Part shown: positions 38,117 to 49,710 of the stretch, one piece after another | How positions within the stretch are numbered: the first letter of the stretch is position 1 | How the letters are laid out: each line of letters opens with the position of its first letter | Assembly (NCBI GenBank): GCA_002633005.1 | Contig: NMRA01000241.1 | Location: forward strand, 422,406-486,405 | DNA from: Phoronis australis | Lineage: Eukaryota > Phoronida > Phoronidae | Direction of reading: 5' to 3' | DNA length: 64,000 nucleotides | Program-made: the position numbers and the translations under genes | The notes under the pieces: model-generated | Database searches by the model: none | Told to the model about the DNA's origin: nothing | Seen by the model: only the letters and a program-made list of their open reading frames with translations

Positions 38117-39566
38117 CAGTCTCGGCCCAGTCTCCAATCTCCGTACTCAGACTCGAATCATACTCAAACTCAAACTTCATACTCAACTTGAGTACAGACT
38201 CAGGTTTGGTGTATTCAATGTCATACTCGAAAAATCTGTACTCGAAATTTCGAGCACGTACTCAATTTTCGAGTATACTCGAAATGAAGTGTATCTCATC
38301 TATATTTCAAGTATGATTTTGAGTAAAGTTCCGAGTATATGCTCCAAATTTCAAGTTTGGTCTTGCAGTGTGCTTGAAGTCGTACTCGAAAATAAATACG
38401 AGCAAGAGAACAAAGTATCGGAAGGCCACCGAGAGACACAGCAAATCTAAAAAAATAAGTCCTCTTACCACATTTCAGTGCTTCATTTTCTCTTCAAAGA
38501 TTATATTTTTCATTTTAAATGTTCTTATTCTTTACCTTATTAACCCGCCGTATCACTGCTTGTCATCGCCCCCAATTTATAAACTCCTTCTTACTCTACG
38601 ATTCCTGGTAAGAGGCGCATTCTAATCCCTTGTCGGCGAGTGGTTACAAGTGTCGAATGGTAAAACGCAAAGATACAATGTCAAATTTTGATGTAAGCGT
38701 AAACCTACACAGTAGTGGGTTCTATATGAAGACTTTAAGCGAAAGAGCAAGTACGGGGGTTGACCAGGAACCAAACAAGTGGGCTCAGAAATGTTGACTG
38801 GCGTATCGGCTGACGTGGGCAACCGGCTAGCTAGAGAAGAACGCTGCCGCTGGCAATTAAGGTCCAAACCTTTGAAATTTGCCCTCCCCTCAAAGAAAAT
38901 GTGCAATTCGAACTCTCCCTTAAAAATTTTGGTTGTGCGCCTCTGATATTGTGCCTGACCCCCGAGGCCGGGGTCACCGGCCCCCCACTGCATCACTTAG
39001 GAAAAAAACTTAATATGCTGTCAATACTTGGTGTGACCATGCCAATTTTAGGAGTAATTGTGTCAAGTTAAGAAGATCATGAACCGCTTTTGCCCCTCTG
39101 TCTAAATCCTACACTGAGATAAGAGCTGCTCCGCGGCCGTGATTTCGATGTGATGAGCTGTTAAAAATTTCTTAAGACATTTTCGGGAGATAAGGAACGT
39201 AAAAATTAAATCTTGATAATTGGCAAAAGTATCAAGAAGTCTATAATTTTTTGGTATGAGAATTTTGTATTGTAACTGAAAAAAATGATTAACAGTTACA
39301 TAACACTCATCTTTCCACATTATAGCCTACTATTGTACTATTGTATTGTACTAGGTAGCTTATGCGAATAGAGAGCGCTGAATCAGCGCAACTATGTGTG
39401 GTTTTGCATTTCACATCATAAAGAGTTCCATAGATTTGAATGTGTTTGGAATCTACTCGAAATGCGACATTAAGTACACTTTTTTGAGTATGACTCCAGT
39501 GAGCATGATTTTGAGTATGAAATCTCATGTGTGATTGTGAGTCTCGAGATTGGAGACCGGGCCCTG
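38117..39566. mobile_element. Element with CTCGA/ACTCA-rich inverted ends
   Basis: The left end (CAGTCTCGGCCCAGTCTCCA) and the reverse complement of the right end (CAGGGCCCGGTCTCCAATCT) are imperfect inverted repeats. Similarity continues inward through (G/A)ACTCA, AATCA and ATACTCAAA words. Both subterminal regions are full of ACTCGAA and GAGTA words in the two orientations, a self-complementary low-complexity pattern. No target duplication could be matched, so the outer limits are tentative. Confidence 0.5.
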
Positions 39567-41302
39567 ATCATCTCGTTCCGTGTAAGCTGATCTGTGTCAA
39601 CTTTTGTAATGTCAACGGGACTTAAGACAGCATGAGTCGGTGAATCTATTCATGTCATTCACAACACTGGCATTCTCAAGGTTACGTGACTGCATTTGTG
39701 AAGGGTACATTGATGGAAACTTTTTTTACCAGCATTTCATCAATCTTTTTGTATTAAAACTACTGAAAACACTCGTCTGAGATTGTCCATAACTAGATGT
39801 TATTCAACTGCAGAAATATGTTGATTGGTTAAGCCCTGTCTGAGAATAATAAGACTCTTTATTATGAAAGTTCTATTATGTATCCTCATTTTGACATTAG
39901 CTCTTTGTGTTGTCAGACAATTCAACACAATTGAAATTGGTAGACTCTTTGTGGTGATACTGTGTTCTGAAAATGTGGAGTCAATGCACAAAAAACAGTC
40001 ACTGAACTATGCTATTTTGTGTCAACAGTTGAACACTTGCTGTTAACTTGTGGGTTTGTGTTCCCAACTTGGCGTCTTTACTGCCTGTTCCCCTGGTGGG
40101 TATTTACCGTACTATCTATAGAGCAAGAGAAAGTGACGCAAAAGGTCCTGGGAAGGTTGCATATCTTGGTTCTGCACTCACTTTCATTGATGAAACAGTG
40201 TCTTGCTCCATATCCAACACTGTCTGTCTTGAGTATTCATGTTAGCTCAGTGGAAGTGAACTCAGATCTAAGATGCAGGCCCTTTGTCAGGTCATTACAT
40301 CACTTTCTATTGTTCCAAGATTAGTTCATGCACATCTTCAGCCAAGAGACAGTTGTCACCTTTGTCATGGCGGGGACTTGCTCCACTTAAGCTGCATGCA
40401 TTTACACCATATTACACCATATTAGATGTAAACTGGATCAACATGAGTCACTTTCACAAAGACTATGACAGACATTCATAAAACAAACAGTCCTGCTTGT
40501 AGTAGCCAAACATAAATAGCTACACTGTCTTAAACAACATGGAATGCCAGTGGAACACCCCCAATACAATTATCCCTTTCTGCCCTGCCCCAGTTGTGTT
40601 TAGACATGTAGTTGAAACTGGAGCAACTGATCGAGTGCTCTGTCTATCAAATCGGTGTCAAAAACTAACCGCCGCGGTGTCACTTACTCCGTGTCAGTTG
40701 TGTCTACACGCGCACACTTGCACCCAGTCAGCTGTTCCGTGTTAGCCGCGCCTTGCGTCGGCTGTCTCTCGTGTAGATGCAGCTTGAGGAATATAGTTAT
40801 TAACACAGGATATTGTCTCTACAGGATAAGCACAGATCAGCAAATTTACTAAAAGTAACAGCAAAAATAGTTAATATCAAGCTGTTTACAGGGGAGGATC
40901 CAAGATTTTGAGTTAGGGGGGAGGGGAGGGGCAGGGCAGGGCAGAGTATAAGCCAGGATTTTGCCCATCAGACATTCGCACACCCCAACTGCCAAATGGA
41001 ATTTAGAAGAATTTTAGGAGGGGGCCTTGGCCTACTTGGTTTCCCTCTAAATCTGCCCCTGGTTTATTGTACAGAAACCTGCTCCTATTCTTATGCTAAT
41101 AAGTTATTACATTCAGATTAGGAAAACAATGAGATTTCACCCTGCAAGAAATGAGCTCTTGTTTCCCAAAATTGTCTTGGTGTAAGTCACCTGCCATACC
41201 CATCCTCAGATGATCTTAGCACTGCCTTCAGGTACTTAGATATATGCGAATTTGAAAATCTGTGATGTACCAGTGACTAACAGAGTTCTTGTTGTTCTGC
41301 AG
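39567..41302. other. No gene seen upstream of exon 1 apart from a small element
   Basis: Non-coding DNA before the first recognised exon of the ABCB1-like gene. If the exon at 41303 is not the first, further 5'UTR exons and the promoter should lie here or to the left; no clear promoter signature was seen. Confidence 0.45.
40889..41061. mobile_element. Short element with CAGGGG ends and a 5-bp duplication
   Basis: The 173-bp element has inverted ends (CAGGGGAGGATCCAAG and, reversed, CAGGGGCAGATTTAGAG) and GTTTA on both sides (40884-40888, 41062-41066). Its interior (TTCCATTTGGCA, GGGCAAAATCCTGGCTTATAC in reverse) matches the fragment at 51773-51895, so both belong to one family. Confidence 0.75.
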
Positions 41303-41401
41303 ATTTGGGAACAAAGCAAGTTACAGGAATTGTGTGAACGGAGTGCAAACAAAGCAACATGTCAGCTGAGCTAGTCAGCTATCATCCCAAGCAGGATGTT
41401 G
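41303..41401 (+). CDS. ABCB1-like transporter, exon 1 (5'UTR and start codon)
   Basis: A good acceptor (GTTGTTCTGCAG) ends at 41302, and the donor GTAAGT starts at 41402. The ATG at 41359 opens 14 codons plus one base (MSAELVSYHPKQDV, phase 1), which joins in frame to either the 51304 or the 59796 exon and on to the transmembrane exon. The acceptor implies at least one untranslated exon further upstream. The peptide is not conserved enough to identify alone; the assignment rests on splice signals, phase and position. Intron 1 is about 9.9 kb if the 51304 exon is used. Confidence 0.6.
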
Positions 41402-41443
41402 GTAAGTTGGCACTTCATTCTGTGCAGATGTTGATGAGTCCCC

Positions 41444-41452
41444 NNNNNNNNN
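41444..41452. other. Assembly gap of nine unknown bases
   Basis: Nine N between CCC and CCCC, 43 bp after the exon 1 donor. It is probably an unresolved C-rich run. Single unknown bases also occur at 13889 and 47516. Confidence 0.95.
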
Positions 41453-42044
41453 CCCCAACCACGTTTCTGTTACGTTGTTTTTTGTTGAGTTAATCTCAAA
41501 TTGCGTGGTTCATTTTCTTTTGAAGTGTCTTTTATTATTTTGCCATTTGCATTGTTTGAAAGGTCAGCATTTTATTTGATTATGGATTTGTTTTGGCATT
41601 CATATTAGAATTTTTTAATAATAAATCACAGCTCAATCGTAACACCTATTTGATTCAGCAACTTCTTCTCAAGTATAATATGCTTATGTCAGTATAGTTG
41701 GGAGCTCTGATTTGAAAATTCACAAACACTCTAGGAACGGGCTTTTGATAACATGCCAACATGAGTGCACTTTCTTGTTTTCATATTTAAGCCATTCATA
41801 ATGCTAGAATATGAACTTTTTATCACATGCACTAGGATCAATCCAGATACAGTTGTGATTTCACAGGAATTTTACTAAGTATTTCATTCAAGGACCTTTA
41901 TTCAGGTGCTCATCAGGACGCAAGATGTACGCAAGTGTTGGTCCAATATGGCCAACGAGCAGGTGATTTCTCACCGAGTAAAAGTAGTGGGACAGTCAAA
42001 AATGCATTTCAAATCCATAATTACAGTTATTGATGCTCAACTTA

Positions 42045-42790
42045 AGATTCGTGTAGAGACACAACCAGACAAATTTAACCATCTGATGTAATCGATAACC
42101 AATATGCTTCAAATGCCACAGGTCACTCTCCGATTAAAGCAGGGAACTTATGATTGTGCTCCAATGCACACGCTCAACGTAATCTCGCATCAAATGAAAA
42201 TAACAACATATGTGGCGCCACCTTCAGATTAGGTTCACAAATGTAAATATTAGAACACGTATTGTTGGAACAAGTGTGTACATCACAGTATGCCCTTTTT
42301 CATCCTCTGCTGTGTTTTTACTTGACTCCAACATTCATGCTCTGCACATTAAATGTATTACAAGTCGGCTTAGTATCTAGAGTATGTATATCACAGTATG
42401 CCCTTTTTCATCCTCTTCTGTGTTTTTACTTGACTCCAACATTCATGATCTGCACATTAAATGTATTACAAGTCGGCTTAGTATCTAGAGTATGTTTTCA
42501 ACACTACAGCAGCATGACCAACCAATATCAATAAAACCCTCTGTTTTATTACCAAACCTCTCCGATTCACGCCTCTGCTAATTGAACATTAGAAAACTGT
42601 CAACCATTGGGCATTTCTTATTTACTGTGTCATGCATGTTGTTGGAACGAGTCGTATTTTGAGCGTGCATGTTGGAGCAAAGTTTAAGCTTTCCAGTTTT
42701 ATTGGCGAGTGTGCTATGGAATTTGAGGCATTTTGTTAGCATCAGGTGGTTCCATTTGTCTTCCATGGTTGTGTAGGTGATAGTCGGGTA
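42045..42790. repeat. Diverged long inverted repeat
   Basis: The segment 42045-42180 (GAGACACAACCAGACAAATT onward) matches the reverse complement of about 42640-42790 (TACACAACCATGGAAGACAAATGG-type sequence). They share CCATCTGATG/CACCTGATGC, ATGC(T/C)TCAAAT and CTCCAA(C)ATGCACGCTCAA. A 108-bp tandem duplication lies between the arms. This is likely an old foldback-type element; the ends were not found. Confidence 0.5.
42283..42498. repeat. 108-bp tandem duplication
   Basis: Two almost identical adjacent copies of a 108-bp unit starting TCACAGTATGCCCTTTTTCA at 42283 and 42391. They lie in the loop of the inverted repeat. Confidence 0.95.
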
Positions 42791-43386
42791 TAACATGACT
42801 ACATCTTTAGAACTCAGTATTCTCCGCTTAGTAGCAGCCTTCAAAATGGTTCCGTGCCTGTGATTACCTATTTGAAGTGTATGTATTAACTGTCTCGTTT
42901 ATATTAATCAGTAAAAACTTCCATGCTCGTCGGCTATATTGGTTCGCTCTGTATACCTTCTACGTACTATTATAATATAACTCGGATTGAATGATAATAG
43001 TGCCTGTGGTCTGTATATCTTCTACATATTATAATATCATTCTAAGTGACTGATAAGAGTGCCTGTGTTATTGAGCTGTGTTGGTGTACAAGTCCTTTTG
43101 GTATGTTTAATCTGTGTTAAAGGCGAAGGCAACCTTTTTTCATGTCACTTTTAGCAAAAATAAGGTTCGTTGATTATCCCAGACACATTTTTCACTTAAT
43201 TACAGCTTTTCGTAATTCGATTAATTTCTCGTTCTCTACTCCGGTAGTGACGTTTTGGGAGGCAAGAGTTTCGCGCCAATTTCTTTTCATTATAGTCTGA
43301 CTGTGAGAGCTGTCGAGTTGGTCATTGTTGTACCTCGGTTGTGATAAGTTCGGTCGTCGTTTGCTTTTGTTTACTAGTCAGTCAAC

Positions 43387-44196
43387 ATGCCACGCTGTTG
43401 CTGCGTGCTGGGATGTACTCATTATCGTCTCGCACGCGCTTTGGGTACCTTGCGTCCCTTTCTGAAGGATGACACACTTCGCCGTACTTGGCTAGCTCGT
43501 TCTTGTGAAGAACGCAGCGCTACCCGTCCACGCAACGAACAAAACAGTTGAATTACCGAGTATGTGGCAAGCATTTTCTGCAGTCAGATTATGACAAGAG
43601 ATATGTACGCTGAATTGATGAAGGTCCCTGCGAAACAACTCTTGAAGAAGGGTACCATACCGTTGCTGTTGATTCCCGGCAGTGCCCCGTCGCCAACCCC
43701 GAGAAGTGCGTTTTTGAAGCCAGAAACCTCGCGAGCTGTGGCCACTATATACAGTGACTGAAGGCACTTCATCTACTGTCACCCGTGCCTCCGAACGTAC
43801 CCCATTGCGTGCAATTCGGGGAACTAGCAGTGATTCGCCCTGTGCTGTTGTCTCTAGCCCAGAGTCTGTAAGCAGCCCTGCAGCGATGTTGAGTAGTGGG
43901 AGTGAATACAGACCCGATTCGACACCCAGTGAAGAGGACAGTTCGTCATCCAGTGAACAGATCGATGAGCCTAAGTTTGTTAAGTTTATTGTGGACTTGT
44001 ATTGGAGCTATTTGGAAGGTGCCAGGTGTATGACGAGGGAGTCACACGGCAGGATGTAAGCAGTTTGGGTGCTCAGATCACCCTCCAGTGGGAGTGTGTC
44101 GCGGGACACTCGGGCAAGTGGGACAGTTCTTCCTCTGTACGTGAGACGATGATGAGTACACCCCAGTACGCAGCAACAGCGTGGCATGTTGACTGA
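43387..44196 (+). pseudogene. THAP-domain transposase fragment, frameshifted
   Basis: The ATG at 43387 starts MPRCCCVLGCTHYR, giving the first zinc-ligand Cys pair. It continues to FLKDDTLRRTWL (conserved Phe and Trp) and stops at 43551. In a neighbouring frame NYRVCGKHFLQSDYD (about 43553-43597) supplies the second Cys/His pair. Further on, 43754-44059 encodes a Ser/Asp/Glu-rich linker (EEDSSSSSEQIDEPKFVKF). The frame from 44002 gives ELFGRCQVYDEGVTRQDV and WECVAGHSGKW, a Cys/His/Trp pattern often following THAP in invertebrate transposon proteins. It then runs into the right inverted arm. At least two frameshifts make it non-functional. Confidence 0.75.
44137..44182 (-). pseudogene. Mirror THAP start in the right arm
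   Basis: On the minus strand the right inverted arm encodes MPRCCCVLGCTHHR, almost the same start as at 43387. It is a product of arm symmetry; nothing downstream on that strand continues the domain. Confidence 0.7.
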
Positions 44197-44530
44197 CTCA
44201 TAAGCAAAAGCAAACGACGACCGAACTTATCACAACCGAGGTAAAACAATGACTCGACTGCTCTCACAGTCAGACTATATGAAAAGAAATTGGCGCGAAA
44301 TTCTTGCCTCCCAAAATGTCACTTCCGGAGTAGACGACGAGTAATTGATTAAATTACGAAAAGCAGTAAATAAGTGAAAAATATGTCTGGGATAATCAAC
44401 GAACATTATTTTTGCTAAAAATGACATGAAAAAAGGTTGCCTTCGCCTTTAAGTTTTTCACTGTTGGGTTTTCATTCTCAAACCATCAGCTAAGTAGCAT
44501 TTTGCATGGTAGTTTTCAGTAGTGTTAACT

Positions 44531-44611
44531 AGTGTGTGTGTGGTTGGGTGTGCGTGTGTGTGTGTGTGTGTGCGTGAGTGCGTGCGTGCGTGCGCACGCG
44601 TGTGCGTGTGT
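44531..44611. repeat. GT/GC microsatellite
   Basis: About 80 bp of alternating purine-pyrimidine sequence, mainly GTGTGT and GTGCGT with one GCGCACGCG stretch. Such runs favour Z-DNA. A shorter GT run occurs near 52470-52492. Confidence 0.95.
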
Positions 44612-45139
44612 TGCTTATCAAGATGTGTCAATCAGGGACAAGGAGGTAGCGTCACCTGGTGACAAAAGACATTTTGTTAGTTGTAATCACTTACCAGTTA
44701 TAGTTATGGTACTTCTTGTCCTGTTTAACAGCAGGCAATATTCTGAACAGAACATGGTATTTTATTTTGTCAAATTTCTCATCAAAAACAACTATCGGTA
44801 TTAAGAAAGTCACACTCTATATCGTTAAATGGGTTGCACAAGTATGTAATGTATATGCACTGTTAGAAAATGTCTTTCCTCGTGACAATGTAGTCTGCGT
44901 TTGAATAGAAACCAATGACAATTTTGACAAATATTTTTTGTAAAATTATTGAGTTGATGTAGTCTGTTGTGTGTGTGTCATTTTTTATGCAGCATTCATG
45001 TCTTTGGAGGTAATAAGTTTGTGTTTATATGCTTGGTTCTCTAGTTTTGCTGGGCTATTGTTGATGATTATTTGTTGGATCATTCCCTGTTTGTGAGTGA
45101 TCAGTCCTATTTTATTTAAGTTTTTGGCAGTTGCACCAT

Positions 45140-45760
45140 CTTCGGTGTGACCCGCCATTAAAAGTTACTTATTTCAAGATACAGCGAACGAAATTGAATG
45201 AACCATGCACGTGTACATTATGAGTTGTTTTGAAGACATTTTTTCAACTTAATTTGAACCTATCCATGACTATTGTCGAGTTTCTCTTGAGCTTCCCTTG
45301 CCGGTCATCATGTTGAGGTAGTCACATGTATTTCCTCAGTCCTAACTGATGTCATGTCACCTAACCTTATCACTAGTTTTCCTGCACAGTGAAAACGTTC
45401 ATGCCATGAAAAAGTTCACGGCATCCAAATAGTAGAGCCGGAATTCTTCACCAAGTTTGTCTAATTCCCGTAGATATGCTTTATTGAGGATATGTATAGA
45501 ACTAGAATGGATCGGTGAAGAAAATGATATTTTGAAATGTAAAATGTGTTTTTGACGAGGTGAAAACTCCGTACTTGGTAACGGAATACATGGTGGTAAA
45601 ATGTATACACAGGAAGATAGCATACTTGGTAACGGAATACATGGTGGTAAAATGTATACACAGGAAGATAGCGTACTTGGTAACGGAATACATGTTGCTA
45701 AAATGTATACACAGGAAGATAGGGAGTATTGTGGAACCATATACTTAGACTAACCATTTA
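45140..45760. repeat. Dispersed repeat related to 1629-3063
   Basis: The segment 45150-45235 matches 1680-1760, and 45480-45570 matches 2838-2960 (both include AGGTGAAAACTC). This copy lacks the foldback insertion present in the left copy. A 51-bp minisatellite has grown at its right part. Confidence 0.6.
45571..45722. repeat. 51-bp minisatellite, three copies
   Basis: Three tandem copies of TACTTGGTAACGGAATACAT plus 31 bp. The unit is a multiple of three, so it leaves repetitive open frames on both strands; these are artefacts of the repeat. Confidence 0.95.
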
Positions 45761-46102
45761 CAAACCAATCAGATTTTGTTTGGCAACCTCGTGAAAATCC
45801 CAAGTCGCTACAAAGTCGCCACATCACATCCAAGCACGCATGCAAAATACTGCAGGAAGTAAACAAATAGTAGTTTGAACCGTGGTAAAAATCGGGAAGT
45901 TATCTCTAGTGAGTTATGCACAGGTAACGTGTGTCGATCGTCTGCTTCTAAGACACTCTTTATTTTCCATTTGACAAAAAAATAAAAACACCATAATCGT
46001 GGGCATGCCAGTGGATATTTGCTGAGTTCACTGATTCTTCAATTCAGCTGTCTCGTTTACTTCATATTGCTGATTGTGCATTGCTTGTGGTGGCCAACAA
46101 TG

Positions 46103-48399
46103 TAGTGTTTCCCATTAGAGGCGAAACTTCACTTTTACTGAAGTTTCGGTAAGTGGGAAAGGTTATCTCCCGTAATTAAACTGCAAGTGAAACTTTACTA
46201 AAATAGTTAAAGCGAAGCTTCAGTACTCAACGAAACTTCGATTTAATGGGAAAGATCAAATCAAAGTTTTGTCAAAGTTATCAATAAAAGTGACGTCAGC
46301 GATGTACGATCACATGAGACTTGCAAAACGTATTCTTTGTAATTATAGCATAGTGGACGTGCTCTCACATACTAGCTAATAAATAAAAGAAAGCATATTT
46401 GATGAAGAGTGACACCGATCATTTTCATAAAGGACAAGAGAACAGTTTTCAGTTAGCCTCGAACCCACCACTCAATATTTTGAGAGTACCGTAAACGTTC
46501 GGGTTAACGCCCTGGGCGGTTAAATTGGCAAACCCAAAAAATCGGGGGTGGGCGGTTAACCAGACATGGGCGCTTAAACGTGAAACTTCAAAAAAATCCA
46601 GGGTGGGCGGTTAACCGAACATGGGCGCTTATTACGACAGGCAAGCGCCCTGGGCGGTTAATCTTACCTCGTGATCTAAGTACCCACACCACACACGTTG
46701 ACGTAGTCGTAGGCCTACTTGAAACGCGTAGTACTTTTCAAAGAGCTTTATCGTCAAGTCGCCACATGACGGGAAAAATGTCATAACAGCGGATGATCCT
46801 AACGAAGGTTATCATGCCCTCAGATTAGTTATTCACAATTAAATTTACAGAATTGCTGAGTAATAGCCCCGTGCCGTCCTGCGGTCTTGATATTTAGCCC
46901 TGTAGTGTAGAGCGCAGACGACCAGTGACCACGCAGCCTCTACTTGGATTGCAACTATTTCATCTTGCTAAAGTGCGCGCGTGCAAGCTTCACGAGTTGC
47001 AGAGGTCACAGCAGACATCAGATTTATGGCTACAGTCTCGTACTAGCTGCCAAGTTCATAGTCAGAGAGCAGTTTTAAAATTGGTTGTAATAAAAGTTTG
47101 AAAACCTTAATTCAGATTTTTTTTTTGTGTTTGGGATGTTTATAGTCAACACTCCGTGACTCAATAACATTTTCAGCGTATGGTTCTGTGGCTTGCTGTT
47201 TTATCTCGACTGCCCGGCATTGCTCACTTGCCGTTGCGCCAAACATGCTCGGCAAAGAAGTAGGCCCAAGACAAGAATCGGTATTAAGCGGCCGTGTGCC
47301 ACTCGTCATTCAAGAATAAAATTTCGAGCCACGACATAAATATGTGATAAAACGCTTCAAAACAGCGATGTTTCAATTCATAAACGATCACCTTACCAAA
47401 CTTCGTGGTGGAAAAACATTTATTTTTCATGCAAGATGTCCAGATTATCCTATTTATATCACTTGCAATATCGCACTGCGGCACTGTTCGGTCCCGCTGT
47501 TAGCGCGCAATGTCTNTCTTTCAATATGCATCTCTTTTTTTATGGCCAAAGATAGCGGCGGGATTCAGCACGCGCGTAAGGCCTACGTGCGAGTCACCTG
47601 TCAATCACATGTTGGTGTCAAGGTAACATGCACTCCAAAGTGTGGGAACTCGCGCGCGTGCACCACTACAAAGTCACTCATCAAAAGAGAATAGCGACAG
47701 TCCTAAATAACAGAAACGGGCGTTACTTTAAACCATTGTCTCATTTCTCTGGCCTGATTTTTTCGAATATATGTTTTATCAAGTGCACTGCAGACAAAAA
47801 CTCAGCACGGCAGACGAAGTCGCTGAAAGCGGAGGTTTTGACGCCGGCGACGTTCTTAAACTTTGCAAACATGTGAAGAAAATAAAGTGACAAAAACGTT
47901 CAAGTATTATATTTTGAAGTAAGTCCATGACCCAAGACAATAACTCGTTAATTGTATAATTGCAATTCACATTGCTAAGCCACCGTCTCGGAGTCCCGGC
48001 GTCGTTACGCTCATTGTGACCATCGATCTTTTTCTAAAAGTCGGGGAATCGCGCGTTTCCTTAGCACTGGGCGCTAAATCTTCATTCTTTAAAAGTCGGG
48101 GATAGGCGCTTAACCGAGAGGTGGGCGCTTAACTGGAAATCTTCAAAAATCGCAGGGGGGCGCTTAACCGAGCAGTGGGCGGTTAAATCAAAAATCCACC
48201 TAAAGTAGGGGGTGGGCGGTTAACTGAGCATGGGCGTTAACCCGAACGTTTACGGTATGAATGAACTGCAGTGTATGGTGTCTACTCCGTTGACGGAATG
48301 GCCATCTAGTGATAACTTCAATATTGCTGTGTATTTGGAAAGGTAAACGAACTTTCCGCGATTTCGGTAAACTGAAGTTCCCTTAATGGGAAAACACCA
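46103..48399. mobile_element. Outer DNA element hosting a nested element
   Basis: The left end is TAGTGTTTCCCATTAGAGGC and the reverse complement of the right end is TGGTGTTTTCCCATTAAGGG; both continue with GAA(A)CTTCA. The body is interrupted by the TA-flanked element at 46489-48255. No target duplication could be matched and no transposase is seen. Confidence 0.55.
46489..48255 (+). mobile_element. TA-flanked element with GGGCGGTTAA subterminal repeats, copy 1
   Basis: The inverted ends are CCGTAAACGTTCGGGTTAAC on both sides, with TA at 46487-46488 and 48256-48257. Next to each end lie several GGGCGGTTAA and GGGCGCTTAA words. These point the same way on both sides although the terminal repeats are inverted. 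A second copy is at 57542-59722 in the same orientation. No transposase is visible. TA flanks suggest Tc1/mariner-type mobilisation. One unknown base lies at 47516. Confidence 0.85.
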
Positions 48400-48949
48400 T
48401 AAGTGACCTCAATTGATAAGTTCTGGTTTGGCTGTCAAGGAATTTTGCCAGGTGGCATTTGAGGAGTTATGTTGAATTATGCAAGACCTGCCCCTTTAGT
48501 GAAGTGTTATAGATAACTAGGGACAGCAATTCATGCAATTTAACTATCTTATCACCATCAAAATAAAAACTTTAAAATTATTACATTAAATTTACTGTAT
48601 TTCCTTGAATAAACACCCTGTTAGGCAGGAGCATTATTTGAAGTGTTTATGAGTGAACAAATCTTGACTTTTTCCTTGAATGTAGTTGTGTTGAGTTCAC
48701 AGAGGAGGTGTGTAGTATCCTGTCGATGCCGATAGATGTCACTGTTATTGTTCTTATTGTTTCCTCAGTAGTTGTACTTTGTCTAGTAATCCCTCGTGTA
48801 TTTTACACTTTTTGGCGACGAGGAAAAAATGTTTACACCAGTCACAGATGGCGCCAGGTGGTGATTTCGAGTGTTATGTAAGAGCGTGTCCAAGTTTTTT
48901 TTAGGCTAATGGTATATCGAAAGAGTTTTTTGGCTGTAGTTGGGGGCTC

Positions 48950-49710
48950 AGCATATAAAGTCCTGAAGTCCTTAGTGTTTCCATAGCTCCCGAAGGACAA
49001 AAGGTTTGAGGAATGTGTTAGTGTTCTCAGAAGTCATTAATGCCCATAACCACTAGTCATTATGCAAAGTTAATGCAAAGAAAACAACTCGAGAATGAAC
49101 TCATGTGTGGTTACATGGCCGAGTCGAAAAATTTTGAGCATGAATTGTGACTCCAAGGATAACCTGGAGGACCGTTTACGTGATCAGCTAGTTGTGGGAC
49201 TTCAGAATGGGGCCATACAGAAACGTTTACTAGGTACAAGGACACTAACTTTCCAGTGGACACTGTTGTCTCCATGGAAACAGCTGAAAGGGATAGCAGT
49301 GAAATAAAGACCACTGGGACTGGTGCACAAGATGAATGCCAGATCGAACACAGGAGAGAAACCCAAAAGCAAGTTCAGTAATCGTCAATCTGCTGCCCAA
49401 AGCCAGTATACAATGTTCAAACTTTCCAAGCACTACATAGGCTCATGTTGGCATTGTGGTGACAACCACAAGACGCATGAGTGTAGTTTCTTTGATGCTG
49501 AATCATTCAAATGTGGTCGCATGGGCCATCCGACGAAGGTGTGTCGACAACAGAATGCCACCAGCTCTCACATGGGGAGGGATCGGATCACGACTCTGCG
49601 AATCAAATCATGTCTCACGCACCTGAATGGAAGTCTAACAGGGATAGTGCTGAAGTTTTTCAGATCGATGAATCAATTGGAGACGAACTAGTGACAGGTT
49701 ACCATTAGAT
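48950..49710 (+). pseudogene. Gag fragment of a Gypsy-type element
   Basis: About 48985-49130 gives PKDKRFEECVSVLRSH and similar gag-like text with stops. Then 49150-49215 gives SKDNLEDRLRDQLVVGLQNG, a typical capsid C-terminal motif. From 49323 another frame gives a nucleocapsid-like zinc-knuckle segment (CWHCGDNHKTHEC then FKCGRMGHPTKVC). Several stops and at least one frameshift separate these parts, so it is dead. It is a domesticated-looking relic only by position; there is no sign of host use. Confidence 0.75.

Larger units (their letters stand above)
43121..44448. mobile_element. TTAA-flanked THAP element with ~310-bp inverted arms, Kolobok-like (copy 3)
   Basis: TTAA lies on both sides (43117-43120, 44449-44452). 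The ends are AGGCGAAGGCAACCTTTTTT in both directions. The inverted match runs for about 310 bp (43121-43434 against 44137-44448), interrupted by scattered substitutions. The arms include the promoter-proximal region and the first ~16 codons of a THAP frame, so a THAP start faces inward from each end. The middle holds the rest of the THAP domain, a Ser/acid-rich linker and the first part of the following domain. The main catalytic part is missing, so this is an internal-deletion derivative. Confidence 0.85.

Noticed and set aside
40019-40324. A 101-residue open frame just upstream of the transporter exon
   Set aside because: No domain, no splice signals and amino acid composition like random AT-rich sequence.
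45399-45748. Overlapping repetitive frames on both strands
   Set aside because: They come from the 51-bp minisatellite; several frames stay open at once, which is a repeat artefact.
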